Positions 1-6,637 of a DNA stretch of 16,237 bases are shown piece after piece. Origin of the DNA: CAWDLX01 sp046728155 (lineage in GTDB: Bacteria; Actinomycetota; Actinomycetes; Mycobacteriales; Micromonosporaceae); assembly GCA_046728155.1 (NCBI GenBank), contig JBKPDY010000051.1:1-16237 (forward strand), in the 5' to 3' direction. Numbering within the stretch: position 1 is the stretch's first letter; each line of letters opens with the position of its first letter. The notes below the pieces were generated by a model, which saw nothing but the letters and a program-made list of their open reading frames with translations, was not told where the DNA came from and did not search any database. Made by a program: the position numbers and the translations under genes.

Positions 1-105
1 GTGCGGAGCCGGGCCCAGGCTCTCCCGCGGCGTGCTCTCCGACGCGCCGGCGGACGTCGGCGGTTCCGAGGGCCCTTGTGGGGCGGACGGGTTCTGTTCC
101 GACAC
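1..105 (-). CDS. Partial small Ser/Pro-rich protein, cut by the window edge
   Basis: A minus-strand reading frame opens with GTG at 105-103 and stays open to base 1, giving 35 residues that begin VSEQNPSAPQGPSEPP and end RESLGPAPH. A purine-rich GGAAAGG ends 7 bases before the GTG, which is a good ribosome binding site. An ATG at 112-110 in another frame sits directly against that site and is less likely. The sequence is rich in Ser, Pro and Glu, and its RESLGPAP resembles RETLGHAP in the complete small gene just upstream (143-424), 37 bases away. I infer a tandem relative, probably also membrane-anchored at its C-terminus, but that end lies outside the window. The function is unknown. The frame is short, so part of the support rests on the start signal and the resemblance. 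Confidence 0.5.
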   Translation of the reverse strand, partial: MSEQNPSAPQGPSEPPTSAGASESTPRESLGPAPH

Positions 106-142
106 GTGTCATCCTTTCCGGGGTGGTATGGCGCCGCGGCGT

Positions 143-424
143 TCAGCGGGCGACGCTGATGATGATGGCGATGATGGCCAGGAGGGCAACTCCGATGCCG
201 ACAAGCAACGGCACATTTCGGCCACCGCCAGCGCCAGGTGCCGGTGCCCCGCCGCCGCCTCGCGGTGTGGGCGTGCCGCCCGTCGTCTCCTTCGGTCCAT
301 GTGTAGCGCCGCCATCGGGCTGCGGGGGGGCAGACCCGAGCGTCTCCTTCGGCGCGTGACCCAGCGTCTCGCGCGAGTCGCCGGGCGGGCTGGGCGACGT
401 GCCGAGATCGTCCTCATTCGCCAC
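143..424 (-). CDS. Small Pro/Gly-rich protein with C-terminal membrane anchor
   Basis: This encodes 93 residues starting at GTG 424-422 (VANEDDLGTSPS). The start is chosen because GGAGAGGAAG lies about 6-8 bases upstream; the same frame extends to 508 but without such a site. Residues 1-68 are hydrophilic and low in complexity (Pro, Gly, Thr, Ser), with a short internal repeat in which KETLGSAP follows RETLGHAP and a weaker KETTGGTP comes later. Residues about 70-91 form one hydrophobic segment (VPLLVGIGVALLAIIAIII) that ends in SVAR, so the protein should be tail-anchored with its N-terminus in the cytoplasm. I do not recognise a family. It follows ppx by 108 bases and precedes a probable relative at the left edge. 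The ORF and anchor are clear; the role is unknown. Confidence 0.72.
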   Translation of the reverse strand: MANEDDLGTSPSPPGDSRETLGHAPKETLGSAPPQPDGGATHGPKETTGGTPTPRGGGGAPAPGAGGGRNVPLLVGIGVALLAIIAIIISVAR

Positions 425-532
425 GATTGCTTCCTCTCCGTGAAGGGCGATGCGCCGGTGCAGACCACGACGTGTTGGCATGACCGGCGACATCCATGCG
501 GGTCGCACCGTAGTACCCCGGACGCCATCGCG

Positions 533-1483
533 CTAGGTCAGCGACGCACCTGGACGACCAGCCCGGTCGCGCAGGCTGTAGCAGATGCCGTCGAGGATGT
601 CGTGCTCACTCGCGACGACCGTCGGCGCTCCGGCCCGTTCGAGGATGACACACAGGATGAGTGCGCCGGCACCGATCACGTCCGCCCGGCCAGGATGCAT
701 GACCGGCAACGCCAACCGCTGCGCGTGGGACATGGCGAGCAATCTGTCGGTGACATTCGCCACGTCGGCGACGCTTACAACCGCATGGTGGATGCGCTCG
801 GAACGGTACGCGTCCAGACCGAGCGCGATGGCCGCGACGGTCGTCACCGAGCCGGCCAGGCCGACCACGGTCCGGGCCCGTGCTCCATCCACCTGGGACA
901 GAGCGCGATCTACTGTGGACTCGATGTCGGCCCGCGCGGCGGACACCTGTGCGGCGCTGGGCGGGTCGTCGTGCAGGTGCCGCTCGGTCATGCGTACGCA
1001 CCCGATGTCCACGCTGACCGAAGCATCCACCGAGGAGGATCCGACGACGAACTCGGTCGAACCGCCACCGATGTCGACGACGAGGTACGGCGCGAGCAGC
1101 TCATCGGGCAGCCCGATCACCGCGCCGCTGAAGGAGAGCCCAGCCTCGGTCGACCCCGTGACCACTTCCGGCTCGGTGCCGAGGGTCCGCCGCACCATCC
1201 GGCGGAAGTCGTCCGCGTTGTCGGCATCCCGGGTCGCGCTGGTAGCGACCATTCGGACCGTGGACACGCCCGCGGCAGCAATCGCATCGGCGAATTCCGC
1301 CAAGGCCACCCGGGTCCGTTCGATCGCCGCCGGCGCCAGGGCACCCGTCCGGTCCACCCCTTCACCGAGCCGTACGATCTCCATCCGCCGGGCCACGTCG
1401 GTGAGCGGACCGCTATCGGGCAGATCCGCGATCAGCAGCCGGATCGAGTTGGTACCGCAGTCGATACCGGCCACCCTCGTCAC
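533..1483 (-). CDS. ppx: Ppx/GppA-family phosphatase (exopolyphosphatase-like)
   Basis: This 316-residue protein belongs to the Ppx/GppA branch of the ASKHA phosphotransferase fold, which hydrolyses polyphosphate ends or pppGpp in the cytoplasm. Visible signatures are the first phosphate loop GIDCGTNSIRLLIAD (6-20), MVATSATRDADN (78-89), the likely catalytic glutamate E113 in GSTEAGLSF, the second phosphate loop VVDIGGGSTEFVVG (135-148) and DIGCVRMTE (159-167). The length fits the short actinobacterial form without the C-terminal HD domain of E. coli Ppx. The start is GTG at 1483 with a weak ribosome site; it begins 11 bases after the acetyltransferase stop, so it is probably co-transcribed. 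The position after DUF501 matches the Rv1025-Rv1026 order of M. tuberculosis, where Rv1026 is ppx2. Whether polyphosphate or pppGpp is preferred cannot be told from sequence. Confidence 0.93.
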   Translation of the reverse strand: MTRVAGIDCGTNSIRLLIADLPDSGPLTDVARRMEIVRLGEGVDRTGALAPAAIERTRVALAEFADAIAAAGVSTVRMVATSATRDADNADDFRRMVRRTLGTEPEVVTGSTEAGLSFSGAVIGLPDELLAPYLVVDIGGGSTEFVVGSSSVDASVSVDIGCVRMTERHLHDDPPSAAQVSAARADIESTVDRALSQVDGARARTVVGLAGSVTTVAAIALGLDAYRSERIHHAVVSVADVANVTDRLLAMSHAQRLALPVMHPGRADVIGAGALILCVILERAGAPTVVASEHDILDGICYSLRDRAGRPGASLT

Positions 1484-1494
1484 AAGCGTCCAGC

Positions 1495-1992
1495 CTAGAG
1501 GTGCAGCAGCATCCGCGTGTTGCCGAGGGTGTTCGGCTTGACCCGCTCCAGCCCGAGGAACTCCGCTACGCCCTCGTCATACGAGCGGAGCAGTTGTTCG
1601 TACACGTCCGGAGGTACCGGCGTGCCGTCGATCTGGACGAAGCCGAGCGATCCGAAGAACCCGGTCTCGAAGGTCAGCACGAAAACCCGGCGCACGCCCA
1701 GTTCCCGGCCCGCTTCGAGGAGTGCGGCGACGAGCCGCCGGCCGAGCTTGTACCCTCGCCACTGCGGGTCGACCGCGAGCGTGCGTACCTCGGCGAGGTC
1801 CTCCCACATGACATGCAGGGCGCCGCAGCCGACCACCTCACCGGCGCGGTCTGCGACCCAGAACTCCTGTACATCCTCGTACAGGGCGACGGTGGCCTTG
1901 GAGAGCAGCACTCGATCCGCGGAGTACATATCGATCAACCGCCGGATCCCGCGCACGTCGCTGGTACGGGCTCGACGGACCACGATCTCCAT
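1495..1992 (-). CDS. argA: GNAT N-acetyltransferase, ArgA-like (N-acetylglutamate synthase)
   Basis: This 165-residue single-domain GNAT protein closely resembles M. tuberculosis Rv2747, a short N-acetylglutamate synthase that acetylates glutamate with acetyl-CoA at the first step of arginine synthesis. Shared stretches include RRARTSDV (6-13), LYEDVQEFWVAD (38-49), GCGALHVMWEDLAEVRTLAVDP (55-76, motif A beta strand), VFVLTFETGFFGSLGF (103-118) and the tail VKPNTLGNTRMLLHL (151-165). The acetyl-CoA loop reads QWRGYKLGRR (77-86). It lacks the amino acid kinase domain of classical ArgA, as expected for this short type. It sits 27 bases after DUF501 and 11 before ppx, apparently in the same transcript. 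The start ATG has only a weak ribosome site. The placement away from arginine genes is unusual, so another acyl acceptor is possible. Confidence 0.85.
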   Translation of the reverse strand: MEIVVRRARTSDVRGIRRLIDMYSADRVLLSKATVALYEDVQEFWVADRAGEVVGCGALHVMWEDLAEVRTLAVDPQWRGYKLGRRLVAALLEAGRELGVRRVFVLTFETGFFGSLGFVQIDGTPVPPDVYEQLLRSYDEGVAEFLGLERVKPNTLGNTRMLLHL

Positions 1993-2019
1993 GCGGCAAC
2001 GGTAGACAGCCTCGTGCGG

Positions 2020-2523
2020 TCAGGGTACGCAGGGCCCGTCTGTCCACCAGGGACTGATCCGCTCGAACGTCTCGTCACCGAACGGGTTGACGCCGGGACC
2101 CTCGGCCAGGGCCTGAGCCGTCTGTACATGAAGGCACTTGACCCGCTCGGGCATGCCGCCGGCGGAGACGCCCGCGATCTCGGCGACGTAACCGATCCGC
2201 TCGCGGCGGGCGAGGTACCGCTCGTGCGCCGCGCGGTACCTGGCTGCCAGTTCAGCGTCGGCCGCCAGTCGGGCGTTCATCTCCCGCATCAGCCCAGCGG
2301 ACTCCAGAGTGGACACTGCCGCAACGGCTCGGGGACAGGTGAGGTAGTACAGCGTTGGAAACGGTGTACCGTCGGCTAGCCGGGGCGAGGTCTCCACGAC
2401 GTCGGGGCGCCCACACGGGCAGCGGTGCGCGACCGCGCGGGCGCCCCGCGGCGGCCTACCGAGTTGGGCGGCGACCGAGGCCACGTCGGTATCGCTCAGC
2501 GGCTCGCGGTCCTGCGGAGTCAT
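2020..2523 (-). CDS. DUF501 family protein
   Basis: This encodes 167 residues of the conserved actinobacterial DUF501 family (Rv1025-like), whose biochemical role is not known. The ATG at 2523 overlaps the ftsB stop as ATGA (2520-2523), so translation is probably coupled; the same frame extends further upstream but only over ftsB. Family marks are RPPRGARAVAHRCPCGRPDVV (24-44), LYYLTCPR (58-65), an Ala/Arg-rich helical stretch (80-110) and MPERVKCLHVQTA (124-136). Cysteines C35, C37, C63 and C130 with H34 and H132 could form a metal site; that is inference. Position between ftsB and ppx is the usual one for the family, and it hints at a link to division or envelope functions without showing it. 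Confidence 0.92.
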   Translation of the reverse strand: MTPQDREPLSDTDVASVAAQLGRPPRGARAVAHRCPCGRPDVVETSPRLADGTPFPTLYYLTCPRAVAAVSTLESAGLMREMNARLAADAELAARYRAAHERYLARRERIGYVAEIAGVSAGGMPERVKCLHVQTAQALAEGPGVNPFGDETFERISPWWTDGPCVP

Positions 2524-3095
2524 GAACCGTCGGGGTGGTCTGCCCCTTTGATGTTGGACCATAGTTGCGTCATCCACGAGGGATCCGACGGCTCGGTCGA
2601 GGCTCCGGTCGGTTCCTGGTCGGCCTGGACAACGAAGAGAAGCTCGCCCCTGCGCACCAGTTGCAACCGGGTGCGAGCCTGCTGAATGACGTAATTCGGG
2701 TCGTCCCACCGGGCGATCTTCGCCTTCAGGTCGGCGATCCGGTCGCCCTGCTGAGCCTGTGCCGCCCGAAGCTGGTCGATCTCCGCCTGCTGCGCGAGGT
2801 AGACCCGCACCGGGTAGGCATAAGCCAAGGTGAGCGCGAGCAGGAGCAGGCCGAGTGCCGCCGAGCGCCCGGAGATCGCGCGTGGGGCGGCACGGGCCTT
2901 GGTACGCAGGGCGGGAAGCCGGCCCGAGGTCCTCAGTGCCGGGCGCGGACGGCCGACGGAGCCGGCTGCGCCGCCCGTACGGGCGGAGTCAGCTCGACCG
3001 GAGACCGTAGACGGACGGTCACGCCCCGCGCGCGATGCGACGCGCGGACCACCCTTGGCCGGACGCCGCCTACCGGGAGACCACCGCTGAGCCAT
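2520..3095 (-). CDS. ftsB: FtsB/DivIC-like septum formation initiator
   Basis: This 191-residue bitopic membrane protein is of the FtsB/DivIC family, which joins FtsQ and FtsL in the division complex. Order: a long Arg/Pro/Gly-rich, probably disordered cytoplasmic tail (1-78), one membrane helix (about 79-96, LGLLLLALTLAYAYP), an extracellular coiled coil (about 101-128, QQAEIDQLRAAQAQQGDRIADL), then the family signature WDDPNYVIQQARTRL followed by VRRGE (130-151) and an acidic tail. I chose the ATG at 3095 because GGAGAGG lies just upstream; an in-frame ATG at 3131 would add 12 residues but has no good site and falls inside a repeat. Its stop overlaps DUF501 by 4 bases. It follows eno by 120 bases, past a hairpin. 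The long basic tail is typical of actinobacterial members. Confidence 0.92.
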   Translation of the reverse strand: MAQRWSPGRRRPAKGGPRVASRAGRDRPSTVSGRADSARTGGAAGSVGRPRPALRTSGRLPALRTKARAAPRAISGRSAALGLLLLALTLAYAYPVRVYLAQQAEIDQLRAAQAQQGDRIADLKAKIARWDDPNYVIQQARTRLQLVRRGELLFVVQADQEPTGASTEPSDPSWMTQLWSNIKGADHPDGS

Positions 3096-3128
3096 CCGCC
3101 TCTCCGTTGCCTTGTCCGGCTCGCCGGC

Positions 3129-3190
3129 CATTCCGCTGTCCGGGTCGCAAGGTCCCCGCTCCCATTTCGTTGTCCGGGTCGCAAGCTCCC
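3129..3190. repeat. Two direct repeats of 28 bp, 34-bp period
   Basis: Bases 3129-3156 and 3163-3190 match at 25 of 28 positions; the core TGTCCGGGTCGCAAG is identical at 3137-3151 and 3171-3185. A degenerate TGTCCGGCTCGCCGG follows at 3113-3127. They fill the gap between eno and ftsB, upstream of the ftsB ribosome site. They could be paired protein-binding sites for the ftsB promoter or a slippage duplication; the sequence alone does not decide. Confidence 0.7.
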
Positions 3191-3215
3191 GGGACTGTCC
3201 ACCCTGGACGCCGGG
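3188..3215 (-). terminator. Hairpin directly after eno
   Basis: Immediately after the eno TGA (3218-3216) the DNA can fold with a perfect inner stem GTCCA/TGGAC (3197-3201 with 3205-3209, three-base loop) and an outer stem CCCGG/CCGGG (3188-3192 with 3211-3215). There is no T run. High-GC actinomycetes often use such hairpins without a U tract, so it may end or attenuate the eno transcript before ftsB. Confidence 0.42.
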
Positions 3216-4499
3216 TCAGGTACCACGGTAACGAGGAAACGCGGCCGCCCCCGCATAACGCGCGGCATCCTCCAGCTCATCCTCGATCCGCAACAACTGG
3301 TTGAACTTCGCCACCCGTTCCGAACGCGCCGGCGCACCGGTCTTGATCTGTCCGCACCCCGTCGCCACGGCCAGGTCAGCGATGGTCGTGTCTTCGGTCT
3401 CTCCCGACCGATGGCTCATCATGCAGTGGTAACCGGCGCGGTGGGAAAGCTCGACCGCGTCGAACGTCTCGGTCAGTGAACCGATCTGGTTCACCTTGAT
3501 CAGGACGGCATTGGCCGTATCCTCCGCGATACCGCGGGCGATTCGCTGCGGGTTGGTGACGAACAGGTCGTCGCCGACGATCTGGATCCGGTCGCCCAAC
3601 CCGGCCGTGAGGGCCTTCCAGCCCGCCCAGTCGTCTTCCGACAGCGGATCCTCAAGGGAGACGATCGGGTACGCGTCGACCAGCCGACGATAGTAGGCGA
3701 TCATCTCATCGGCGGACTTGGCGGCGCCCTCGAACGTGTACCCGTCGTTGGCGAAGAACTCCGTGGCCGCGACGTCGAGGGCGAGCGCGATGTCGCTGCC
3801 CAGCGCGTATCCCGCGGCCTGGACCGCCTCCGCGATCAGGTCGAGAGCAGCCGCGTTCGCCGGAAGGTTCGGGGCAAAGCCTCCTTCGTCGCCGAGGCCG
3901 GTCGAGAGGCCCTTGCGCTTCAGGACGGCTTTGAGCGCGTGGTAGACCTCGACGCCGGAGCGCAACGCGTCCCGGTAGGTCGGCGCGCCGATCGGGGCGA
4001 TCATGAACTCTTGGATGTCCACATTGGAGTCGGCGTGGGCGCCGCCGTTGAGGATGTTCATCATCGGCACCGGCAGCAGGTGGGCGTTGGGTCCGCCGAG
4101 GTAGCGGAACAGGCTCAGCTCGGCCGAGGCCGCGGCCGCCTTGGCTACGGCGAGCGAGACACCGAGAATCGCGTTCGCACCCAGGCTCGACTTGTCCGGC
4201 GTCGCATCAAGGTCGAGCATCTTCTGGTCGATCGCCCGTTGGTCGCTGGCCTCGTAGCCGATGAGGTCCTCGACTATCCGGTCCCCCACGTTGGCGACGG
4301 CTTTGAGGACGCCCTTTCCCCCGTACCGCTTGGCATCGCCGTCGCGCAGCTCGACCGCCTCGAACGCACCGGTCGACGCCCCGGACGGGACCGCCGCGCG
4401 GGCGATGGTGCCGTCGTCCAGACCGACCTCGACCTCTACGGTCGGGTTGCCGCGCGAGTCAAGGATCTCTCGAGCGAGGATTCCTTCGATGGTGGCCAC
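3216..4499 (-). CDS. eno: Enolase
   Basis: Phosphopyruvate hydratase converts 2-phosphoglycerate to phosphoenolpyruvate in glycolysis, in the cytoplasm with Mg2+. Taking the GTG at 4499 as residue 1 (VATIEGILAREILDSRGNP), the protein has 427 residues, the family norm. Visible sites are substrate loop SGASTGAF (39-46), E205 in GDEGGFAPN, metal ligands D242 (LALDVA), E283 (LEDPLSEDD) and D310 (GDDLFVTN), catalytic K335 in IKVNQIGSLTET, and SHRSGETEDTTIADL (362-376). A second GTG two codons earlier (4505) is only one base from the AAGGAG site, whereas 4499 is 7 bases from it, so 4499 is preferred. It begins the housekeeping run that continues with ftsB; the MFS gene upstream is probably unrelated in function. 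Confidence 0.98.
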   Translation of the reverse strand: MATIEGILAREILDSRGNPTVEVEVGLDDGTIARAAVPSGASTGAFEAVELRDGDAKRYGGKGVLKAVANVGDRIVEDLIGYEASDQRAIDQKMLDLDATPDKSSLGANAILGVSLAVAKAAAASAELSLFRYLGGPNAHLLPVPMMNILNGGAHADSNVDIQEFMIAPIGAPTYRDALRSGVEVYHALKAVLKRKGLSTGLGDEGGFAPNLPANAAALDLIAEAVQAAGYALGSDIALALDVAATEFFANDGYTFEGAAKSADEMIAYYRRLVDAYPIVSLEDPLSEDDWAGWKALTAGLGDRIQIVGDDLFVTNPQRIARGIAEDTANAVLIKVNQIGSLTETFDAVELSHRAGYHCMMSHRSGETEDTTIADLAVATGCGQIKTGAPARSERVAKFNQLLRIEDELEDAARYAGAAAFPRYRGT

Positions 4500-4522
4500 G
4501 GGCACACTCCTTCCCGTGCGGG

Positions 4523-4528
4523 AGCCTA
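4523..4528 (-). promoter_or_regulatory. Possible eno -10 element
   Basis: The minus strand reads TAGGCT here, fitting TAnnnT, with the expected transcript start near 4516, leaving a short leader that carries AAGGAG at 4507-4512. No good -35 lies at 16-18 bases; the TTGACA inside the nearby palindrome is too far away. Weak. Confidence 0.28.
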
Positions 4529-4549
4529 TCGCCGGTGTGGGCCGGGGCT

Positions 4550-4599
4550 TGCAGGCAGGGGCACCCTATTGACTCAATATGTCAAATTGGGTGCCCCTA
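4550..4599. repeat. Palindromic extragenic element, copy 1
   Basis: This 50-bp element has arms GGGGCACCC (4558-4566) and GGGTGCCCC (4589-4597) plus an inner pair TTGAC (4569-4573) and GTCAA (4581-4585), giving a long, nearly perfect stem. It abuts the stop codon of the MFS gene (4600-4602) and lies before eno. A second copy of the same length is at 14913-14962; the left 22 bases match at 20 positions and the right 11 bases are identical. It may act as a transcript end or mRNA 3' structure; the repetition suggests a REP-like dispersed family. Confidence 0.75.
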
Positions 4600-5901
4600 C
4601 TAACGGGTAGGTGAGGCGGCGGCCGGAGCGGCCTCGTCGGTGAACACATCATCGAGCCGGCGGACTCGCCGGATCGGCGAGGCGCAGAGCCAGACTGCGG
4701 CCAGGGCACCGCCCAGGCCCGCCACCAGGAGGCTCGGCCGGATGCCGATCGCGGTACCGAGAACACCACCCACCAGCGCGCCCAGTGGTCTGACCCCGTA
4801 GTTGACCGCGCTGTAGGCGCCGGCCCGTCGACCGCGGGACCCCTCCGGGGTCGCCCGGGTGAGCAGCGCGTTGAGGTTGATATCCATGAGCATGACCCCG
4901 ACGCCGGAGACGAACTCGGCGACGGCCAACCATGCGATCCTCTGAGTGGTCGTTCCGGTCGTAAACGCGACCGCGGCCAGCGGAAGTGGAAACACGGCCG
5001 CTCCGATCGTCGCCGTCCAACCGACGCTCACCAATCGGGTGACACCCGGAGTGATCGCCGCTCCGAGGACGGAGCCGATCGCCCCCACCCCGAAGGCGAG
5101 CCCGATAGCCCCGGCATTCAGGCCCAGCTCGCGGCTCGCGAACAGAATCACCAGGGCGTTGCCGATGAACGTGAAGAAGTTGACCGTCGCGGTGCAACCC
5201 AGGCTGGCCCGCAGGATCGGCCGGCGGAAAACCAGCGCCAAGCCCTCCCGCGCCAGCCGCAGCGTGGACGGGCTGGATTCCGCCGGAGGTGGCTCCTCGG
5301 TGCGGATACGTCCGACGAGCACCGCCGAGAAGACGAACGATACCGCGTCAGCGAGGACGGCCACCGGCGCGCTGAGCACCTGCACCAGCCATCCACCCAG
5401 CGCGGGACCGGCGACGAAGGATACTCCACGGGTCATGCTCAGCTTGCTATTGGCGTCCACATAGGACTCTTTCGGCACCAGGCTCACGTAGAAGGTCTGG
5501 TAGGCCATGGCGAACAATACCTGACCGACACCTGCGATGAGCCCGACCAGGATGAGCTGGAGGAGACTCAGCCGGTGTAGGACGTACGCCAGCGGAAGGC
5601 TGACCAGCACGACCGCCCGCAGCACATCGGCGACGATCATCAGTCGTCGCTTGCGCGAGCGCTGATCGACCCACGCACCGACGAGGATCGCGAGCAGGTT
5701 CGGCGTCCAGACGGCCGCGGTGAGAACGCCCACCTGAGCCGCTGTGGCACCAAGAAGAGTCACCGCGATCAGAGGCAAGGCGAGTTCGCTCACCCGGTCG
5801 CCGAGCTGCGAGACCGAATCGGCCAGCCAGAACGTCCGGAACCGACGGCTGCGCCAGACCGAAGTCGGCCGGATCGCATCGGTCACCATCACAGTGGTCA
5901 T
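4600..5901 (-). CDS. MFS transporter (MFS_3-type efflux)
   Basis: This 433-residue major facilitator protein resembles the EntS/MFS_3 group of drug and siderophore exporters in the cytoplasmic membrane. It opens with WRSRRFRTFWLADSVSQLGDRVSE (16-39), typical for that group, and has hydrophobic segments along its whole length consistent with 10-12 helices. The cytoplasmic loop GAWVDQRSRKRRLMIVAD (75-92) is the family motif A between helices 2 and 3, and the central hydrophilic loop is near residues 200-225. The ATG at 5901 overlaps the stop of the ArsR-type regulator as ATGA (5898-5901), so the two are translationally coupled and the exporter is probably controlled by that regulator. The substrate cannot be read from sequence. 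A 50-bp palindromic element follows the stop directly. Confidence 0.92.
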   Translation of the reverse strand: MTTVMVTDAIRPTSVWRSRRFRTFWLADSVSQLGDRVSELALPLIAVTLLGATAAQVGVLTAAVWTPNLLAILVGAWVDQRSRKRRLMIVADVLRAVVLVSLPLAYVLHRLSLLQLILVGLIAGVGQVLFAMAYQTFYVSLVPKESYVDANSKLSMTRGVSFVAGPALGGWLVQVLSAPVAVLADAVSFVFSAVLVGRIRTEEPPPAESSPSTLRLAREGLALVFRRPILRASLGCTATVNFFTFIGNALVILFASRELGLNAGAIGLAFGVGAIGSVLGAAITPGVTRLVSVGWTATIGAAVFPLPLAAVAFTTGTTTQRIAWLAVAEFVSGVGVMLMDINLNALLTRATPEGSRGRRAGAYSAVNYGVRPLGALVGGVLGTAIGIRPSLLVAGLGGALAAVWLCASPIRRVRRLDDVFTDEAAPAAASPTR

Positions 5902-6491
5902 GACGACTGCTCCTCGTCCGCCTCGGGCAGGACAAACCGGAGCAGGCGCACCAAGCGCGCTCCACCCGGCGCCCCGGCTTCCTTACGACGCACATACGGG
6001 GCAAGCAGTCGTTCGATTCCGGACTCGACGGCGCGCAACTCGGCGAGCGTCAGTCGGACCCGCGTGTCGGAGAGCCCTGCCTCCCGGCGCCACGGCGCGG
6101 GCAGCCGGGCCTCATCGTGCTGGAGCCACTGGGCCGGCACGGCGCTGGCTCGCGTGATCCGTTCGCGATCGAGTTGTCGGGCGGCCGCGAGCGCGTCGGC
6201 GTCGCCCGCGGGAGCGACGAACCGGTACCCGCGGGCCGCCGCCTGCCAGCCACGCTCCCGCTTGGTGGCGGCGCCGGCCCAGTCCTTGACGAAGCCGAAC
6301 CGGGCGAGATGGCGCAGGTGCCAGCTCACGACCGAGGGAGTGGCGCCGACGTGCGGAGAGAGCTGCGTGGCGGTCGAGGGCCCGTACCGCTGGAGCCGGC
6401 CGAGGATCGCCAACCGGGTCGGATGGGCCAACGCCCGCAACGCCTGCGGGTCGGAGATCTCCATGTCCCCGTACGGATTCTTGAGAGGCAT
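5898..6491 (-). CDS. ArsR-type winged-helix regulator
   Basis: This encodes 197 residues. The N-terminal part is a winged helix-turn-helix: ALRALAHPTRLAILGRLQ (18-35), then STATQLSPHVGATPSVVSWHLRHL (39-62) with the recognition helix around TPSVVSWHLRHL, then the wing. The ELCVCDL metal site of ArsR/SmtB sensors is absent, so it probably senses something other than metal. The C-terminal half (about 95-197) is helical and charged and may bind ligand or dimerise. I chose ATG 6491; the frame extends to 6527 without a clear ribosome site. It is coupled to the MFS gene by ATGA, and a palindrome lies on its own promoter, pointing to autoregulation of an efflux pair. Resembles HTH_20/ArsR_5 proteins commonly placed beside exporters. 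Confidence 0.88.
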   Translation of the reverse strand: MPLKNPYGDMEISDPQALRALAHPTRLAILGRLQRYGPSTATQLSPHVGATPSVVSWHLRHLARFGFVKDWAGAATKRERGWQAAARGYRFVAPAGDADALAAARQLDRERITRASAVPAQWLQHDEARLPAPWRREAGLSDTRVRLTLAELRAVESGIERLLAPYVRRKEAGAPGGARLVRLLRFVLPEADEEQSS

Positions 6492-6496
6492 GTTTC

Positions 6497-6510
6497 GAGA
6501 GTACACTCTC
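6497..6510. promoter_or_regulatory. Candidate operator of the ArsR-type regulator
   Basis: The plus strand reads GAGAGTACACTCTC: perfect 6-bp arms GAGAGT/ACTCTC around AC. It ends 6 bases before the regulator's ATG and covers the proposed -10 box. A symmetric site there suits a dimeric winged-helix repressor. Binding itself is inference. Confidence 0.55.
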
Positions 6511-6527
6511 ACGTTAACGGAGTTCAA
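6500..6527 (-). promoter_or_regulatory. Probable promoter of the ArsR-MFS unit, leaderless
   Basis: On the minus strand TTGAAC (6527-6522) and TGTACT (6505-6500) are separated by 16 bases. Transcription would begin close to the ATG at 6491, and no ribosome binding site precedes that ATG, so a leaderless mRNA, common in actinomycetes, is likely. Confidence 0.45.
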
Positions 6528-6608
6528 GACCAGCGGTGTTGATCCGTTTCTTCCGCGAAAACGTCAAGAAAACTAGGCGCTTTGGCGGAGGAAATAGATC
6601 ATCACTAA

Positions 6609-6624
6609 GCCGTACCCGCACGGC
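6609..6624 (-). terminator. Possible terminator after the DUF885 gene
   Basis: GCCGT (6609-6613) and ACGGC (6620-6624) form a short perfect stem with a 6-base loop, 13 bases after the DUF885 stop, followed on the minus strand by TTAGTGATG. The stem is short and no T run follows, so support is modest. The surrounding 6530-6610 stretch is noticeably more AT-rich than the rest. Confidence 0.3.
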
Positions 6625-6637
6625 GCGAGGCCGCAGG

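Noticed and set aside
32..1498. 488-codon plus-strand open frame across the left end
   Set aside because: It lies antisense to ppx and the small tail-anchored gene, is rich in Arg, His and Gly without any motif, and is the usual mirror frame of high-GC coding DNA.
4569..4600. TTGACA in the palindrome as the -35 of eno
   Set aside because: No -10-like box lies 16-18 bases downstream; the match arises from the inner arm of the element.
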